A stretch of 64,000 nucleotides of DNA from NCBI GenBank assembly GCA_040080835.1, contig JBEBHP010000009.1, positions 62,001 to 126,000 on the forward strand, in the 5' to 3' direction. This document shows, piece after piece, positions 33,058 to 43,069 of this stretch. Below the pieces are notes generated by a model. It was not told the origin of the DNA and made no database searches. It was given only the letters and a program-made list of their open reading frames with translations. The first letter of the stretch is position 1. The number at the start of each line of letters is the position of its first letter. A program made the position numbers and the translations under genes. Source of the stretch: SZUA-430 sp040080835 (GTDB lineage: Bacteria; Pseudomonadota; Alphaproteobacteria; Micropepsales; Micropepsaceae).

Positions 33058-33744
33058 ATGCGGATTAGGACCTTATTGGCGGCGACCACCGCTGTAGCCC
33101 TCGTGGCTGCGGCACCTGGTGCCGAAGCCAGCAATTTGTACGTAAGTGTTTTCGGTGGAGCCAATTGGCTTGCTGACGACTCAGGTGTGACCACGGAAGA
33201 AACAACCTCCGGTCATTGGTCGCAAAGTGCCGACACGGGATTTGTGTTGGGCGGAGCGGTCGGCACACACTTGGATAGATGGGTCAACGGCTTAAGCGTC
33301 GAAATGGAAGTCTCATATCGTCGGAACGACTTGGGTGGCCACTGGTCTGAACCCGAAGAAGACGAGTTCGGGATTTTGACCGGAAACATGTCGACGTTTG
33401 CGATTATGGCAAATGCTTGGTACGAATTCGACATCGGTTCCAAGGCGCGGCCATACTTTGGTGGCGGAGTCGGCTGGTCGCGGATGAACGCCGACATGGT
33501 AGCGGTGTCGACCAGCGACGGAATTGCAACTAGCACAGATACTAACGATAGCTTCGAAAACTCTGGGTTTGCTTACCAACTCGGTGCCGGGTTCCACTAC
33601 GAAGTGTCGCCAGGCGTTGACGTAGGTTTGGGCTACCGCTTCTTTGATGGGCCGAATTTCCAGGAGTTCTTTGAAAGCGAAGATGGTTCACTGGTCAACC
33701 AGAGCCACGCTGTGCTGGTTGATTTGAAGATCGACATAAACTAG
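33058..33744 (+). CDS. Outer-membrane beta-barrel protein, tandem paralogue A
   Basis: From the ATG at 33058 (AAGGAGGG site) the protein has 228 residues with a signal peptide ending near GAEASNLYVS. Strands include NLYVSVFGGANWLADDSG, LSVEMEVSYRRNDLGGHW, FAIMANAWYEFDIG, ARPYFGGGVGWSRM and VDVGLGYRFFDGP. This is the small eight-stranded porin type (OmpA/Omp25-like). It is closely similar along its length to the next gene, so the two arose by tandem duplication. Confidence 0.82.
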   Translation: MRIRTLLAATTAVALVAAAPGAEASNLYVSVFGGANWLADDSGVTTEETTSGHWSQSADTGFVLGGAVGTHLDRWVNGLSVEMEVSYRRNDLGGHWSEPEEDEFGILTGNMSTFAIMANAWYEFDIGSKARPYFGGGVGWSRMNADMVAVSTSDGIATSTDTNDSFENSGFAYQLGAGFHYEVSPGVDVGLGYRFFDGPNFQEFFESEDGSLVNQSHAVLVDLKIDIN

Positions 33745-33765
33745 CGACGATCTCTAGCAATTTGG

Positions 33766-33791
33766 CGGGCCCCTTGCGGGCCCGTTTCTAT
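33766..33791 (+). terminator. Terminator after beta-barrel paralogue A
   Basis: CGGGCCC (33766-33772), loop CTTGC, GGGCCCG (33778-33784), then TTTCTATTT. Confidence 0.8.
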
Positions 33792-34032
33792 TTCCGGGAC
33801 ACAGTGTGCCGAATACGTGTTCAAAACGCACCACTTGAGAGAGTTCATGCTCGGCCCGCTGCCAGTAATGCCTCGTTAAGTGCTATCGTGCTGTTTGCTA
33901 CAACTGAACGAGTGCGCGCATGTCGCGTGCTCACCTGGCTCAAAAACAAAATCGCCAGAAGTGGGATGTCCGACTGAAAGAAGATCCAGGTCTGCAGCCT
34001 GGAAATAAAGAAACACGAGTCAGGAGACACGC

Positions 34033-34767
34033 ATGCGTAACAAAGCACTTTTCCTTGCGACGACAGCCGTCGCACTCATCACGGGCACCAGTCAGGCAAA
34101 TGCCGGCGACCTGTACATCAGCGTCTTTGGCGGTTTGAATTGGCAGCACGATTCATCGGGCGCCCAGTCGACCGACACCAGCCGCTTTTCAACTTTCACG
34201 GATTTCTCGGAAAAAGCCGACACCGGCTTCACACTGGGCGCGACCGTCGGCACACAGCTGGACCGCTGGGCGCAAGGTCTGCGAGCCGAGGTTGAGGTTT
34301 CCTATCGCCGAAATGACATAAACGGGCACTGGAACAACACGATCTCCACCACATCCAGCGATTCACAGACCCAGTCGGGCCCGCTGAGCGGCAACACTTC
34401 GACTTTCGCGATCATGGCAAACGTCTGGTACGACATCGACATGGGCTGGAAAGCCAAGCCATACATCGGCGGCGGCGCAGGCTGGGGCAGATCCCACCTT
34501 GATGGCGTGGCGGCGGTGACAACCAGTTCGGGCTGTTGCGACCTGGACGGTCCATACAGCTTCGATCGTCGTGACTCAGGCTTTGCTTGGCAGCTCGGTG
34601 CAGGCGTGAACTATGAAGTGGCGCCTGGCGTCGATCTGGGTCTCGGTTATCGCTTCTTCCGCGGACCGGGCTTTGACCCGGTATTCATCGGCAAGAACGA
34701 CCTCCGGGTCAATTTCGACAACGACAACCACGCTGTGTCAGCAAGCCTGACGATTGGCATCAACTGA
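34033..34767 (+). CDS. Outer-membrane beta-barrel protein, tandem paralogue B
   Basis: The 244-residue protein has a signal peptide ending at SQANAG and the barrel strands DLYISVFGGLNWQHDSSG, LRAEVEVSYRRNDINGHW, FAIMANVWYDIDMG, AKPYIGGGAGWGRSHL and VDLGLGYRFFRGP. It parallels paralogue A strand by strand. Differences concentrate in loops: copy B has longer insertions, including a GCCDL loop with two adjacent cysteines. Each copy has its own ribosome site and terminator, so they can be expressed separately. Confidence 0.82.
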   Translation: MRNKALFLATTAVALITGTSQANAGDLYISVFGGLNWQHDSSGAQSTDTSRFSTFTDFSEKADTGFTLGATVGTQLDRWAQGLRAEVEVSYRRNDINGHWNNTISTTSSDSQTQSGPLSGNTSTFAIMANVWYDIDMGWKAKPYIGGGAGWGRSHLDGVAAVTTSSGCCDLDGPYSFDRRDSGFAWQLGAGVNYEVAPGVDLGLGYRFFRGPGFDPVFIGKNDLRVNFDNDNHAVSASLTIGIN

Positions 34768-34791
34768 TCTCCGTCGGATATTAGTTTCAGG

Positions 34792-34819
34792 CGGCGCACC
34801 CCTCGGGGTGCGCCGTTTT
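34792..34819 (+). terminator. Terminator after beta-barrel paralogue B
   Basis: CGGCGCACCCC (34792-34802) and GGGGTGCGCCG (34805-34815) form a long G+C stem followed by TTTT. Confidence 0.85.
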
Positions 34820-34824
34820 GCATT

Positions 34825-35382
34825 TCAGGGTGGCGTCACCTGTTTCGCGTGGAAGTCATTCCACGCCTGCTTCGACATTCTCAGGTGACAGACCTCCGTC
34901 GGTTCCACCGAACCCGGCTGCTGCGACCGGCTTTTGTGCTCCAGCGTCCAGGGCTGCTTCTTCAGGCGGCCAAGCACATATGTGTTGTTCGCCATCACGT
35001 TGATGCGGGCGGCATTCATCCCCAGCTCATTGAAGAAGTGTCGGTAAATGGGCTCCCTCGTTTCCGTGAGTGCGCCCTGGTTCCGGCCATCTCCCGGCCC
35101 GACCAGAACGTTCAGCAGGTATTCGCGCTCGGCCAGGTCAACATAGATCGCCCACATCCCCACCAGTCGTCCCGAAAGCTTTTCAAAAATGCCAAGCAGA
35201 TATGATGTCTTGTTGTCGATATGCGAGATGAACTGGCGGCGCTCTCCGACACTCAGGTTTCGTGGCACCGAGTTGAGCGCCGCCGCTGTCGCCGGATCCG
35301 CGAGCCATTGACCCCAGTCGAGTTGCGCATCGTCTGGTTCCAGGGACCGCAGGTTGAAATGTTCAGACTCAAGCTTCAGCAT
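34825..35382 (-). CDS. GNAT N-acetyltransferase, divergent paralogue A
   Basis: The 185-residue protein resembles RimJ/RimL-type GNAT enzymes in fold: MLKLESEHFNLRSLEPDDA, DPATAAALNSVPRNLSVGERRQFISH, YLLGIFEKLSGRLVGMWAIY and LLNVLVGPG. The acetyl-CoA-binding motif A is poorly conserved (PGDGRNQGALTETREPI rather than the usual Q/R-x-x-G-x-G/A), so catalysis needs proof. It is a clear paralogue of the gene transcribed away from it. The two may differ in acceptor specificity. Confidence 0.75.
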   Translation of the reverse strand: MLKLESEHFNLRSLEPDDAQLDWGQWLADPATAAALNSVPRNLSVGERRQFISHIDNKTSYLLGIFEKLSGRLVGMWAIYVDLAEREYLLNVLVGPGDGRNQGALTETREPIYRHFFNELGMNAARINVMANNTYVLGRLKKQPWTLEHKSRSQQPGSVEPTEVCHLRMSKQAWNDFHAKQVTPP

Positions 35383-35545
35383 TTTGGGTCACCGGATTGA
35401 ATTCGCGATTCTAGCATCGTGTCGCGCGCAGTGTCATGCGGGTCGGGCCGTTGGACCGTGCAGGAGGTTGCCCGGACGCATTTTGCTACTCCGCAGGATG
35501 ATGCCTAAAATGGCGAGTGATTCTTTTGGCACGGAGCGCATCTCG

Positions 35546-36163
35546 ATGACGGACAGCCGGACGCCAGTGAACATCGCTTACGAGACCGAACATTGTTTCG
35601 TACGCGAGCTCGAACTTTCAGACGCATCAGAAACAATTTGCAACTGGATGGCAAATCCGGAAACCGCAAAGGCGCTGAACGCGCCTGCAAGGGCGTTGAG
35701 CTTGGACGATGTTCGCAAATACATCTCCGGCCACGACCGGATCAACGGACACCTGCTGGGTATCTTTGAAAGGCGCAGCCGCAGCCTCATAGGATTCTGG
35801 TCCGTGTACGTCGACTGGCAACACAGGGAGTTTCTGATCAATGTACTTGTCGCCGAGCGGATCGAGGGTGAACTCGGGGCGTTGCGGGAAACCGGACGGC
35901 CCCTGTACGAATTCATGTTCCTGAACCAGGGTCTGGGGGCGATGTGTTACAACGTGCTCGCAAGCAACGAGCGCGTTCGGAGCCGTCTTACGCGCACGCC
36001 AGATCATGTCTCGAATGTCGAGGCCGCCTCAGGGGAGGGGCAGGAAACGATCCATCACTTCCGGACCACACGTGAACGCTGGCTTCAGGCCCGGGCCACT
36101 CGCCCGGAACGGGACGCCGAATGGAAGGCCAAAAAGGACGCCCGGCGCCAGTCTGGGGCCTGA
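35546..36163 (+). CDS. GNAT N-acetyltransferase, divergent paralogue B
   Basis: I choose the ATG at 35546 because the product (205 residues) then lines up with the start of paralogue A; ATG codons at 35498 and 35510 are alternatives. Matching segments are YETEHCFVRELELSDA, NPETAKALNAPARALSLDDVRKYISG, HLLGIFERRSRSLIGFWSVY, FLINVLVAE and GALRETGRPLYEF. The motif A region is again degenerate. The tail is rich in Arg, Lys and Glu, which copy A lacks. The substrate is unknown. Confidence 0.72.
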   Translation: MTDSRTPVNIAYETEHCFVRELELSDASETICNWMANPETAKALNAPARALSLDDVRKYISGHDRINGHLLGIFERRSRSLIGFWSVYVDWQHREFLINVLVAERIEGELGALRETGRPLYEFMFLNQGLGAMCYNVLASNERVRSRLTRTPDHVSNVEAASGEGQETIHHFRTTRERWLQARATRPERDAEWKAKKDARRQSGA

Positions 36164-36275
36164 GACCCCGTTTCCCCCACGGCAACTGTAAAACCTCGCA
36201 ATCCTCTTTGACGGATAGCCCGCCTGAGACTATGAGTCCGGCCGGTTCCAAACGCTCCAACCGAAGGATCAAGCG

Positions 36276-36593
36276 ATGAGCGACGAAATTAAGAGTATTG
36301 CCGAGCAGATGGGCAAAGCCATTGGCGGTAACAGCGGCCTCAATTCTACCCTGAAATTCGACTTTGAAGGCCAGGGCAACCTCTACCTCGACGGGAAGTC
36401 GACGCCGAATACGGTTACCACCGAAAACAAGCCGGCCGATTGTACGATCACCGTCTCGCTTGATAATTTCAAGAAGATGGCTGCCGGTGAGCTCGATGGC
36501 ACGACGGCCTTCATGCAGGGTAAGCTCAAGGTTGCCGGCGACATGAGCGTTGCCATGAAGCTCGGCCCGATCATGCAGAAGGCCCGGGGCTAA
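36276..36593 (+). CDS. SCP2 sterol-binding domain protein
   Basis: The 105-residue protein is one SCP2 domain: LKFDFEGQGNLYLDGKSTPN, ADCTITVSLDNFKKMAAGELDGTTAFMQGKLKVAGDMSVAMKL. The last part is the diagnostic pattern of the family. SCP2 domains bind sterols, acyl-CoA or other lipids in a hydrophobic tunnel in the cytoplasm. It lies seven bases before a lysophospholipase gene, so a shared role in lipid handling is plausible. Confidence 0.92.
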   Translation: MSDEIKSIAEQMGKAIGGNSGLNSTLKFDFEGQGNLYLDGKSTPNTVTTENKPADCTITVSLDNFKKMAAGELDGTTAFMQGKLKVAGDMSVAMKLGPIMQKARG

Positions 36594-36600
36594 TCAGCCC

Positions 36601-37590
36601 ATGGCCCCTCAAGGGCCGGATGACGAACTTGTGCAGGTGCCGGGCTTCCCGGCACCTCCCGGAGCGGTCGTAGAGTGGCTGACACTCGGCGACGGCGTGA
36701 AATTGCGCACAGCCCGTTGGATACTTCCCGACGCGGAAACCCACGGCACGGTGCTGCTGGCCCAGGGCCGTTCGGAATTCATCGAAAAATATTTTGAAGT
36801 CGTCCGGGAGCTTCTCGCACGCGGACTGTCGGTGGTCACATTCGATTGGCGCGGACAGGGCCTGTCGTCCCGCCAGCTGGCCGATCCACGCAAAGGTCAT
36901 GTTACCGACTTCTCGGAATTCGACGCCGACATTGCCTTCGTTGTGAGCCGGATCCTGCAGGAGCACGGAACCAAGCCATACTACGCACTCGCACATTCGA
37001 TGGGCGGCAACATACTGTTGCGCTATTTACGCGATTTTCCTCACGAATTTGAACGCGCGGTGCTGACAGCACCGATGCTGGCGGTCCGGACTGCCCCTTT
37101 CCCGGAATGGGTTGCTCGCGCCATGGCAACCGGGTTTCGGTTCGCTGGCGGCCGCGAGGCCTATGTAATCGGTAGCGCAAACCAGGATCCCATGGATCAG
37201 CAGTTTGAAGGCAACACAGTCACAAGCGACCGGGAACGATTTGAACGCATGATGGCATTGCTGAAGGCGGATCCGCGTCTGGCAATTGGCGCGCCGACCT
37301 TTGGCTGGCTCGAAGCGGCATTCCGCTCGATGCATCTCGTCGCAACGGAAGAGTTTGCTGCCGGAATAGAAACACAGCTGCTGCTGATTGGTGCGGCACA
37401 GGACCAGATCGTCATGCCCGGTGCCGATTTCACGCTCATCCGCCGGATCAAGCGCGGCATGTACGTCATGCTCAAGGCCGAACACGAAATTCTGATGGAA
37501 CGTCCGGAAATAAGGCGTGCCTTCTGGGCCTGCTTCGATCCCTTTCTGGGGCTCAAGCCGACGGTTCAGCGCGCGTCTGCCAACACCTGA
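36601..37590 (+). CDS. Lysophospholipase/monoacylglycerol lipase family hydrolase (PldB-like)
   Basis: The 329-residue alpha/beta hydrolase has TVLLAQGRSEFIEKYFEV, VVTFDWRGQGLSSRQL (a hallmark of the Hydrolase_4/PldB group), nucleophile Ser in YALAHSMGGNILLRYL, acid Asp in GAAQDQIVMPG and His in KAEHEILME. PldB-type enzymes remove acyl chains from lysophospholipids or monoglycerides at the inner membrane. It is probably co-transcribed with the SCP2 gene. Its 3' end overlaps the convergent phosphatase gene by 25 bases. Confidence 0.88.
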   Translation: MAPQGPDDELVQVPGFPAPPGAVVEWLTLGDGVKLRTARWILPDAETHGTVLLAQGRSEFIEKYFEVVRELLARGLSVVTFDWRGQGLSSRQLADPRKGHVTDFSEFDADIAFVVSRILQEHGTKPYYALAHSMGGNILLRYLRDFPHEFERAVLTAPMLAVRTAPFPEWVARAMATGFRFAGGREAYVIGSANQDPMDQQFEGNTVTSDRERFERMMALLKADPRLAIGAPTFGWLEAAFRSMHLVATEEFAAGIETQLLLIGAAQDQIVMPGADFTLIRRIKRGMYVMLKAEHEILMERPEIRRAFWACFDPFLGLKPTVQRASANT

Positions 37591-38381
37591 AGCACAAGCT
37601 TGTGCAGGGAGGGGTCGCCGCAGGCAACCACTTGCCCTCCATCATTGCAAGGCCCGCCATCCCAGGTGCTCATCACGCCGCCGGCATTCTCCACGATCGG
37701 GATCAGCGCCTGAACGTCCCACGGCTTCAGGGCAGCTTCCACAATGATGTCGATAAAGCCCATGGCAAGCAGGCCATACCCGTAGCAGTCACCCCCGAAC
37801 CGGGTCAGCCGCACTTCGTTCGAAAGGGCCCAGAACGCCCGCTGCTCATTGTCGTCAAAATACCCGACCGGTGACGTGGTGGATAGCGTGGCACCGTTAA
37901 GCGAGGTGCAGGATCTGGTGTGCAAGCGCTGCGCCGGTTCGCCTCGCCGTTGAAATTGGGAAGTACCGTTCGCTGCAATCCATCTCTCCTGGGTATAGGG
38001 TTGGTCCAGCAGGCCAACAACCGGGCGCGTGCCGTCATTGAGCGCAATCAGCGTTCCCCATTGCGCCATGCCACACATGAACGCGCGGGTGCCATCGATC
38101 GGATCAATAACCCAGGTGAGCGGTACAGTCCCAGCCTCGAACCCGAGCTCCTCACCCAGCACGCCATGGGACGGATGTCGTTGTTTGATCAGGGCACGAA
38201 CGGCAGTTTCCGCATCGCGGTCGGCTTGAGTGACGGGATCAAAGCCTGCAGTGGCAAGCTTGTTTTCGACGGCCAGTTCCCGCCGGAAGAATGGCAGGAT
38301 GATGCGCCCGGATACATCTGCCAGTTCGAGGGCAAAGGCCTTGAGATCATCGATCTCGGAAAATGAAAGCGCCGCGGTCAT
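37566..38381 (-). CDS. Inositol monophosphatase-family phosphatase, HisN-like
   Basis: The 271-residue protein has the lithium-sensitive phosphatase motifs: DPVTQADRDAE, GEELG, WVIDPIDGTRAFM and WDVQALIPIVENAGG, which together hold the magnesium ligands. The shape of these motifs is closest to the histidinol-phosphatase HisN subgroup, which removes phosphate from L-histidinol phosphate, but inositol-phosphate or 3'-phosphoadenosine activity cannot be excluded. There are no other histidine-synthesis genes nearby. Confidence 0.85.
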   Translation of the reverse strand: MTAALSFSEIDDLKAFALELADVSGRIILPFFRRELAVENKLATAGFDPVTQADRDAETAVRALIKQRHPSHGVLGEELGFEAGTVPLTWVIDPIDGTRAFMCGMAQWGTLIALNDGTRPVVGLLDQPYTQERWIAANGTSQFQRRGEPAQRLHTRSCTSLNGATLSTTSPVGYFDDNEQRAFWALSNEVRLTRFGGDCYGYGLLAMGFIDIIVEAALKPWDVQALIPIVENAGGVMSTWDGGPCNDGGQVVACGDPSLHKLVLQVLADAR

Positions 38382-38423
38382 GTGCGTAAGTCACGGACCG
38401 CGGCGCTCAATGTCAACACCAGA

Positions 38424-38831
38424 TTAGACTTCGACGCGAGCCTCTACCTTTTCCTTCTGTTCAGCGACGGATCCGCTCAGGGCCTTTGCCAGCTCCAGCA
38501 ACCTTCGCCTTGGACCTTCTTCGAGACCATAATAGGCCCGGATGAGATCCATTGTTTCCTTGTTCTGCATCACGCCGTCTCCAGCCATATCCATAGCCTC
38601 ACCATCTTTTGTGGCGGCTAGGCCTTCAAAAAAGAAGGACACTGGCATGTCCAAAGCGCGAGCAAGATCCCAAAGCCTTGAAGCCGAAATTCGGTTGGCA
38701 CCGCTTTCATATTTCTGAATCTGCTGAAAGCGAATTCCGACCGCTTGGGCCAATTGCTGTTGAGTCATTCCCAGTAACCAGCGGCGATGACGCACCCGCT
38801 GGCCGATATGTAGATCGACCGGGTTCTTCAC
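38424..38831 (-). CDS. SinR/PraR-like Cro/C1 HTH transcriptional regulator
   Basis: I use a GTG start at 38831 with a GGGGGGGG purine run upstream. The 135-residue product then begins VKNPVDLHIGQRVRHRRWLL, the common start of this alphaproteobacterial family. The HTH follows as MTQQQLAQAVGIRFQQIQKYESGANRISASRLWDLARALDMPVSFFFEGL, in pieces typical of the group. The C-terminal segment LIRAYYGLEEGPRRRLLELAKAL is also characteristic. Relatives control biofilm, quorum or cell-cycle genes. Palindromes upstream suggest autoregulation. Confidence 0.85.
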   Translation of the reverse strand: MKNPVDLHIGQRVRHRRWLLGMTQQQLAQAVGIRFQQIQKYESGANRISASRLWDLARALDMPVSFFFEGLAATKDGEAMDMAGDGVMQNKETMDLIRAYYGLEEGPRRRLLELAKALSGSVAEQKEKVEARVEV

Positions 38832-38889
38832 GAAGCCCCCCCCAAAATATAACGCTACGCGGTCCCCAAATGACCCGCGAAACTCCCCA

Positions 38890-39005
38890 ACCTTAGGTGA
38901 AACCACAAGAGTTGCAACTAAAAGTTGGACGATTAACAAGACAACCACCCTGCCTTGAAAGGCAAGCAATTGCAATACCTTGTTGGTCACACCTAATTCA
39001 TTAGG
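38890..39005 (-). promoter_or_regulatory. Palindrome-rich leader of the HTH regulator gene
   Basis: Between typA and the HTH gene lie ACCT-T-AGGT (38890-38898), TGCCTT-GA-AAGGCA (38951-38964), GCAATTGC (38966-38973) and CCTAAT-TC-ATTAGG (38992-39005). The CCTWA/TWAGG theme recurs twice. They are candidate operator sites for the HTH protein; no single promoter is certain. Confidence 0.45.
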
Positions 39006-39062
39006 AAGGGAAAACTTAACGCTTTTGTGCGCCTTTCGACACACAACGTTGCAGAACTGCCG

Positions 39063-40901
<1,839 letters not shown>

Positions 40902-41004
40902 TTGATTTTCTTGGAGTTGCGAGGCGCGGGTATACCCGCTTCGCCGCACTGCAGCAAGCAAAGCCTGCCCCTGCGGCAATCGCGCGCGAACCCGCGGCCC
41001 TGGC

Positions 41005-41637
41005 CTATTTAACCTCGACCCACTCGTCCATGGCGGCGTCGTACCGCATCAACTTGCCGTTTTCGAAGTCAAAATGCCAGCCGTGCAGCCGCAATTCTCC
41101 GGTCGATACACCTGATTTAACCCACGGATAGGTCATCAAATTGTTGATGCTGTTATGAATAACGGCGAGTTCCGCCTGTAGCCGCTGATCTTCCGGTGGA
41201 AGCGTGTCGAAGTTCTTGGGAAACAGCGCGCGAGCGGGCTCCGCGACCTCGACCCATGGCTTCAGATATTCGGTATTCGGAAGGTTCGCCACCCGATTGA
41301 CCAGGGCTTCGACGCCGCCGCAGCGCGCGTGCCCGTTGATCACGATATCGCTCACCTTCAATACCTTGACTGCATACTCGACCACGGCACCGATCGATCG
41401 TGGACCCGGATTTGTCGTATAGGCGGGAACGATGTTGGCGATGTTACGGGCCTGGAAAACATCGCCGGGCTGCGCCCCGAGGACGACGCTGGGTGACACA
41501 CGGCTGTCAGAGCAGCCGATCACCAGCACCTTTGGTTGCTGGCCCGACACCGCCAGCTTTTCATAAACGTGCTTGATTTCCTTGTAGGTCGAGTTCTTGA
41601 ACGTCCGATAGCCATCAAGAAGCTTGTCTGTCGACAT
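41005..41637 (-). CDS. Beta-class carbonic anhydrase
   Basis: The ATG at 41637 has an AGGGA site and yields 210 residues; the 52-codon extension upstream is arginine-rich and unlike the family. Zinc ligands are visible as Cys in VIGCSDSRV and His/Cys in INGHARCGGVEAL, with the Asp-Arg dyad in CSDSR. The enzyme interconverts carbon dioxide and bicarbonate in the cytoplasm. Upstream on the same strand is the remnant of a SulP transporter, which in related genomes often pairs with such an anhydrase for bicarbonate uptake. Confidence 0.95.
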   Translation of the reverse strand: MSTDKLLDGYRTFKNSTYKEIKHVYEKLAVSGQQPKVLVIGCSDSRVSPSVVLGAQPGDVFQARNIANIVPAYTTNPGPRSIGAVVEYAVKVLKVSDIVINGHARCGGVEALVNRVANLPNTEYLKPWVEVAEPARALFPKNFDTLPPEDQRLQAELAVIHNSINNLMTYPWVKSGVSTGELRLHGWHFDFENGKLMRYDAAMDEWVEVK

Positions 41638-41835
41638 CAGTCCCTGCCGTTGTTTCGTTGTGTAGGCGCAGCGGGCGGAAATCCTGCAGATCTCTGTGCA
41701 GTTCGCAAACCGCCGGGACACTACGCAAACACGCAGGACGGCGCAACGCCGCAACACTGGTTGAGGTATGCTCCGTGCACGCCGCAAAATCACCGTAACA
41801 ACTCTACGGCAACTGATCCGCGATCAATTTTACCG

Positions 41836-42226
41836 TTACCCGGCGTGGTTCAGCTTTTCGCTGTCGGATCGCATCTCGTCCACTGCCATCAGCGTAGCAA
41901 CAACAAGCCCGTCATGGATATAGATCGCAACCACATTGAACACGACGACACCGAAGGCGCCTGTTGGTCCGCCGATCTGAAAGCGGCCGCCGCCAAGCGC
42001 CGAGATCAGGAACCCGGCAACGACTGCGGTGAACAGGCCACGGTCGGGCGTGGCGCCGCTGACAATTGCAAGTGCCGTTGAAAGCGGCAGCGCAACGATC
42101 GCGACCGTAAGCCCGGCACCGGCATCCGCCAGAAACCGTTTCAGGTCGTATCCGTCCCGCAGGACCGTGAAGAGTTTGGGAATGTATAGACGCCAGCACG
42201 CACTGTTCCCAGCACGCACTGTTCAT
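41836..42226 (-). pseudogene. Truncated and frameshifted SulP-family anion transporter gene
   Basis: The translation contains LYIPKLFTVLRDGYDLKRFL, DAGAGLTVAIVALPLSTALA and GGGRFQIGGPTGAFGVVV, which are the first two or three helices of a SulP sulfate/bicarbonate transporter. It stops after about 125 codons, where intact proteins have roughly 500 or more and a STAS domain. The likely original ATG (42226) is put out of frame by a 16-bp tandem duplication. Reading with one copy removed gives MNSACWRLYIPKLF in frame. A GTG at 42219 would restore only a fragment. Confidence 0.85.
42193..42224. repeat. Perfect 16-bp tandem duplication at the SulP gene start
   Basis: CCAGCACGCACTGTTC occurs twice in a row (42193-42208 and 42209-42224). 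Sixteen is not a multiple of three, so the extra copy shifts the frame right after the start codon of the transporter gene. Confidence 0.97.
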
Positions 42227-42397
42227 TGTGGAGTATTTTTGAGTTTTGCCTTTGCAGGCTGCGTGGACCGGGCACAGATTCCTACACTATCCATCTGCAG
42301 CGCCGAATAGAGCCGAAAGCGCCGAAAACAAAAAGTGAACAAATTGACGCAGCAAGAGCAGGTGCGCTGCAGGTTGATCACGTCAACATGTGGTGAC

Positions 42398-42417
42398 GGC
42401 CATTCGCGGACGGAATG
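42398..42417. repeat. 20-bp dispersed repeat, copy 1
   Basis: GGCCATTCGCGGACGGAATG is repeated with one change at 43099-43118. Similarity continues weakly downstream (GGCAGGGGCT here, GGCGGGACTT there). The two copies flank the SnoaL-like gene in direct orientation. Confidence 0.75.
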
Positions 42418-42478
42418 GGTCCGGCAGGGGCTGCACGGCTATGGTAAGCTCTTGGAGACTTCATCAAGGGGGTGGAAT

Positions 42479-43009
42479 TTGACAATACTTGTGCGCCTGC
42501 TGGCGCTGATTGGGGTTGTTGCCGTTTTGGCGCTCGGCTTTTTCGTTCAAAGTGTATTCTCCGCACCGGCGGGTTGCGCCCTCAATGGAGCGCCGATCCG
42601 ATTTGCAGCTCAGGGATCAGTGGCAACGGCCAACCGCGACCTGGTGGTTCGCTTTTACACCGATGTCCTCATTGGCGGCGATCTTGGGCAAGCCCGCAAA
42701 TATCTGCGGCCGGATTATATTCAGCACAACCCGCGCGTGGGTCAGGGGCTTGAGGGCTTCGTCGCCTATTTTGGGAAACTGAAACAATCACTTGCCGCCC
42801 AAAACGCGCGCAGCCGGGGTGAAGTGACGATGGCGTTGTCCGACGGAGAGTTTGTCACGATCCATCAGACGACGGTGGTTGAAGGCGGGGTGAGTGCGAG
42901 TTTCCGCGCGATCGATATTTTTCGCGTGGAAGACGGCATGATCGCAGAGCACTGGGACACGATTCAGCCGTGCGATCTGCGTTCGGCGTTGATCCTTGTG
43001 CTGACCTAG
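42479..43009 (+). CDS. Membrane-anchored SnoaL-like (NTF2-fold) protein
   Basis: No ATG lies in a suitable place. A TTG at 42479 has a strong AAGGGGGTGG site and begins directly with a membrane anchor (LTILVRLLALIGVVAVLALG), giving 176 residues. The rest is a SnoaL-like polyketide-cyclase fold: NRDLVVRFYTDVLIGGDLGQ, YIQHNPRVGQGLEGFVAYF, VTIHQTTVVEGG and RAIDIFRVEDGMIAEHWDTIQ. This subgroup is widespread, secreted or membrane-bound, and of unknown substrate. The longer upstream frame runs into a dispersed repeat. Confidence 0.78.
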   Translation: MTILVRLLALIGVVAVLALGFFVQSVFSAPAGCALNGAPIRFAAQGSVATANRDLVVRFYTDVLIGGDLGQARKYLRPDYIQHNPRVGQGLEGFVAYFGKLKQSLAAQNARSRGEVTMALSDGEFVTIHQTTVVEGGVSASFRAIDIFRVEDGMIAEHWDTIQPCDLRSALILVLT

Positions 43010-43037
43010 AGCTGCCGCTGCTTTTTGATTTTGAAGA

Positions 43038-43059
43038 GGGTCCGCTGGGCAGCGGTCCC
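43038..43059 (+). other. Hairpin after the SnoaL-like gene
   Basis: GGGTCCGCTG (43038-43047) pairs with CAGCGGTCCC (43050-43059) with one mismatch. It is followed 11 bases later by a longer perfect hairpin. No T tract follows, so it is not a typical terminator. Confidence 0.6.
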
Positions 43060-43069
43060 GTGCATCCTG

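Noticed and set aside
38832..39044. N-terminal extension of the HTH regulator
   Set aside because: Family members start at the VKNPVD-like segment, and the extension covers the palindromic leader.
41638..41793. N-terminal extension of carbonic anhydrase
   Set aside because: Arginine- and cysteine-rich residues unlike the family; the internal ATG has a good ribosome site.
42335..42478. Upstream part of the SnoaL-like frame as coding
   Set aside because: It runs through a dispersed repeat, has no ribosome site, and the membrane anchor begins at the TTG at 42479.
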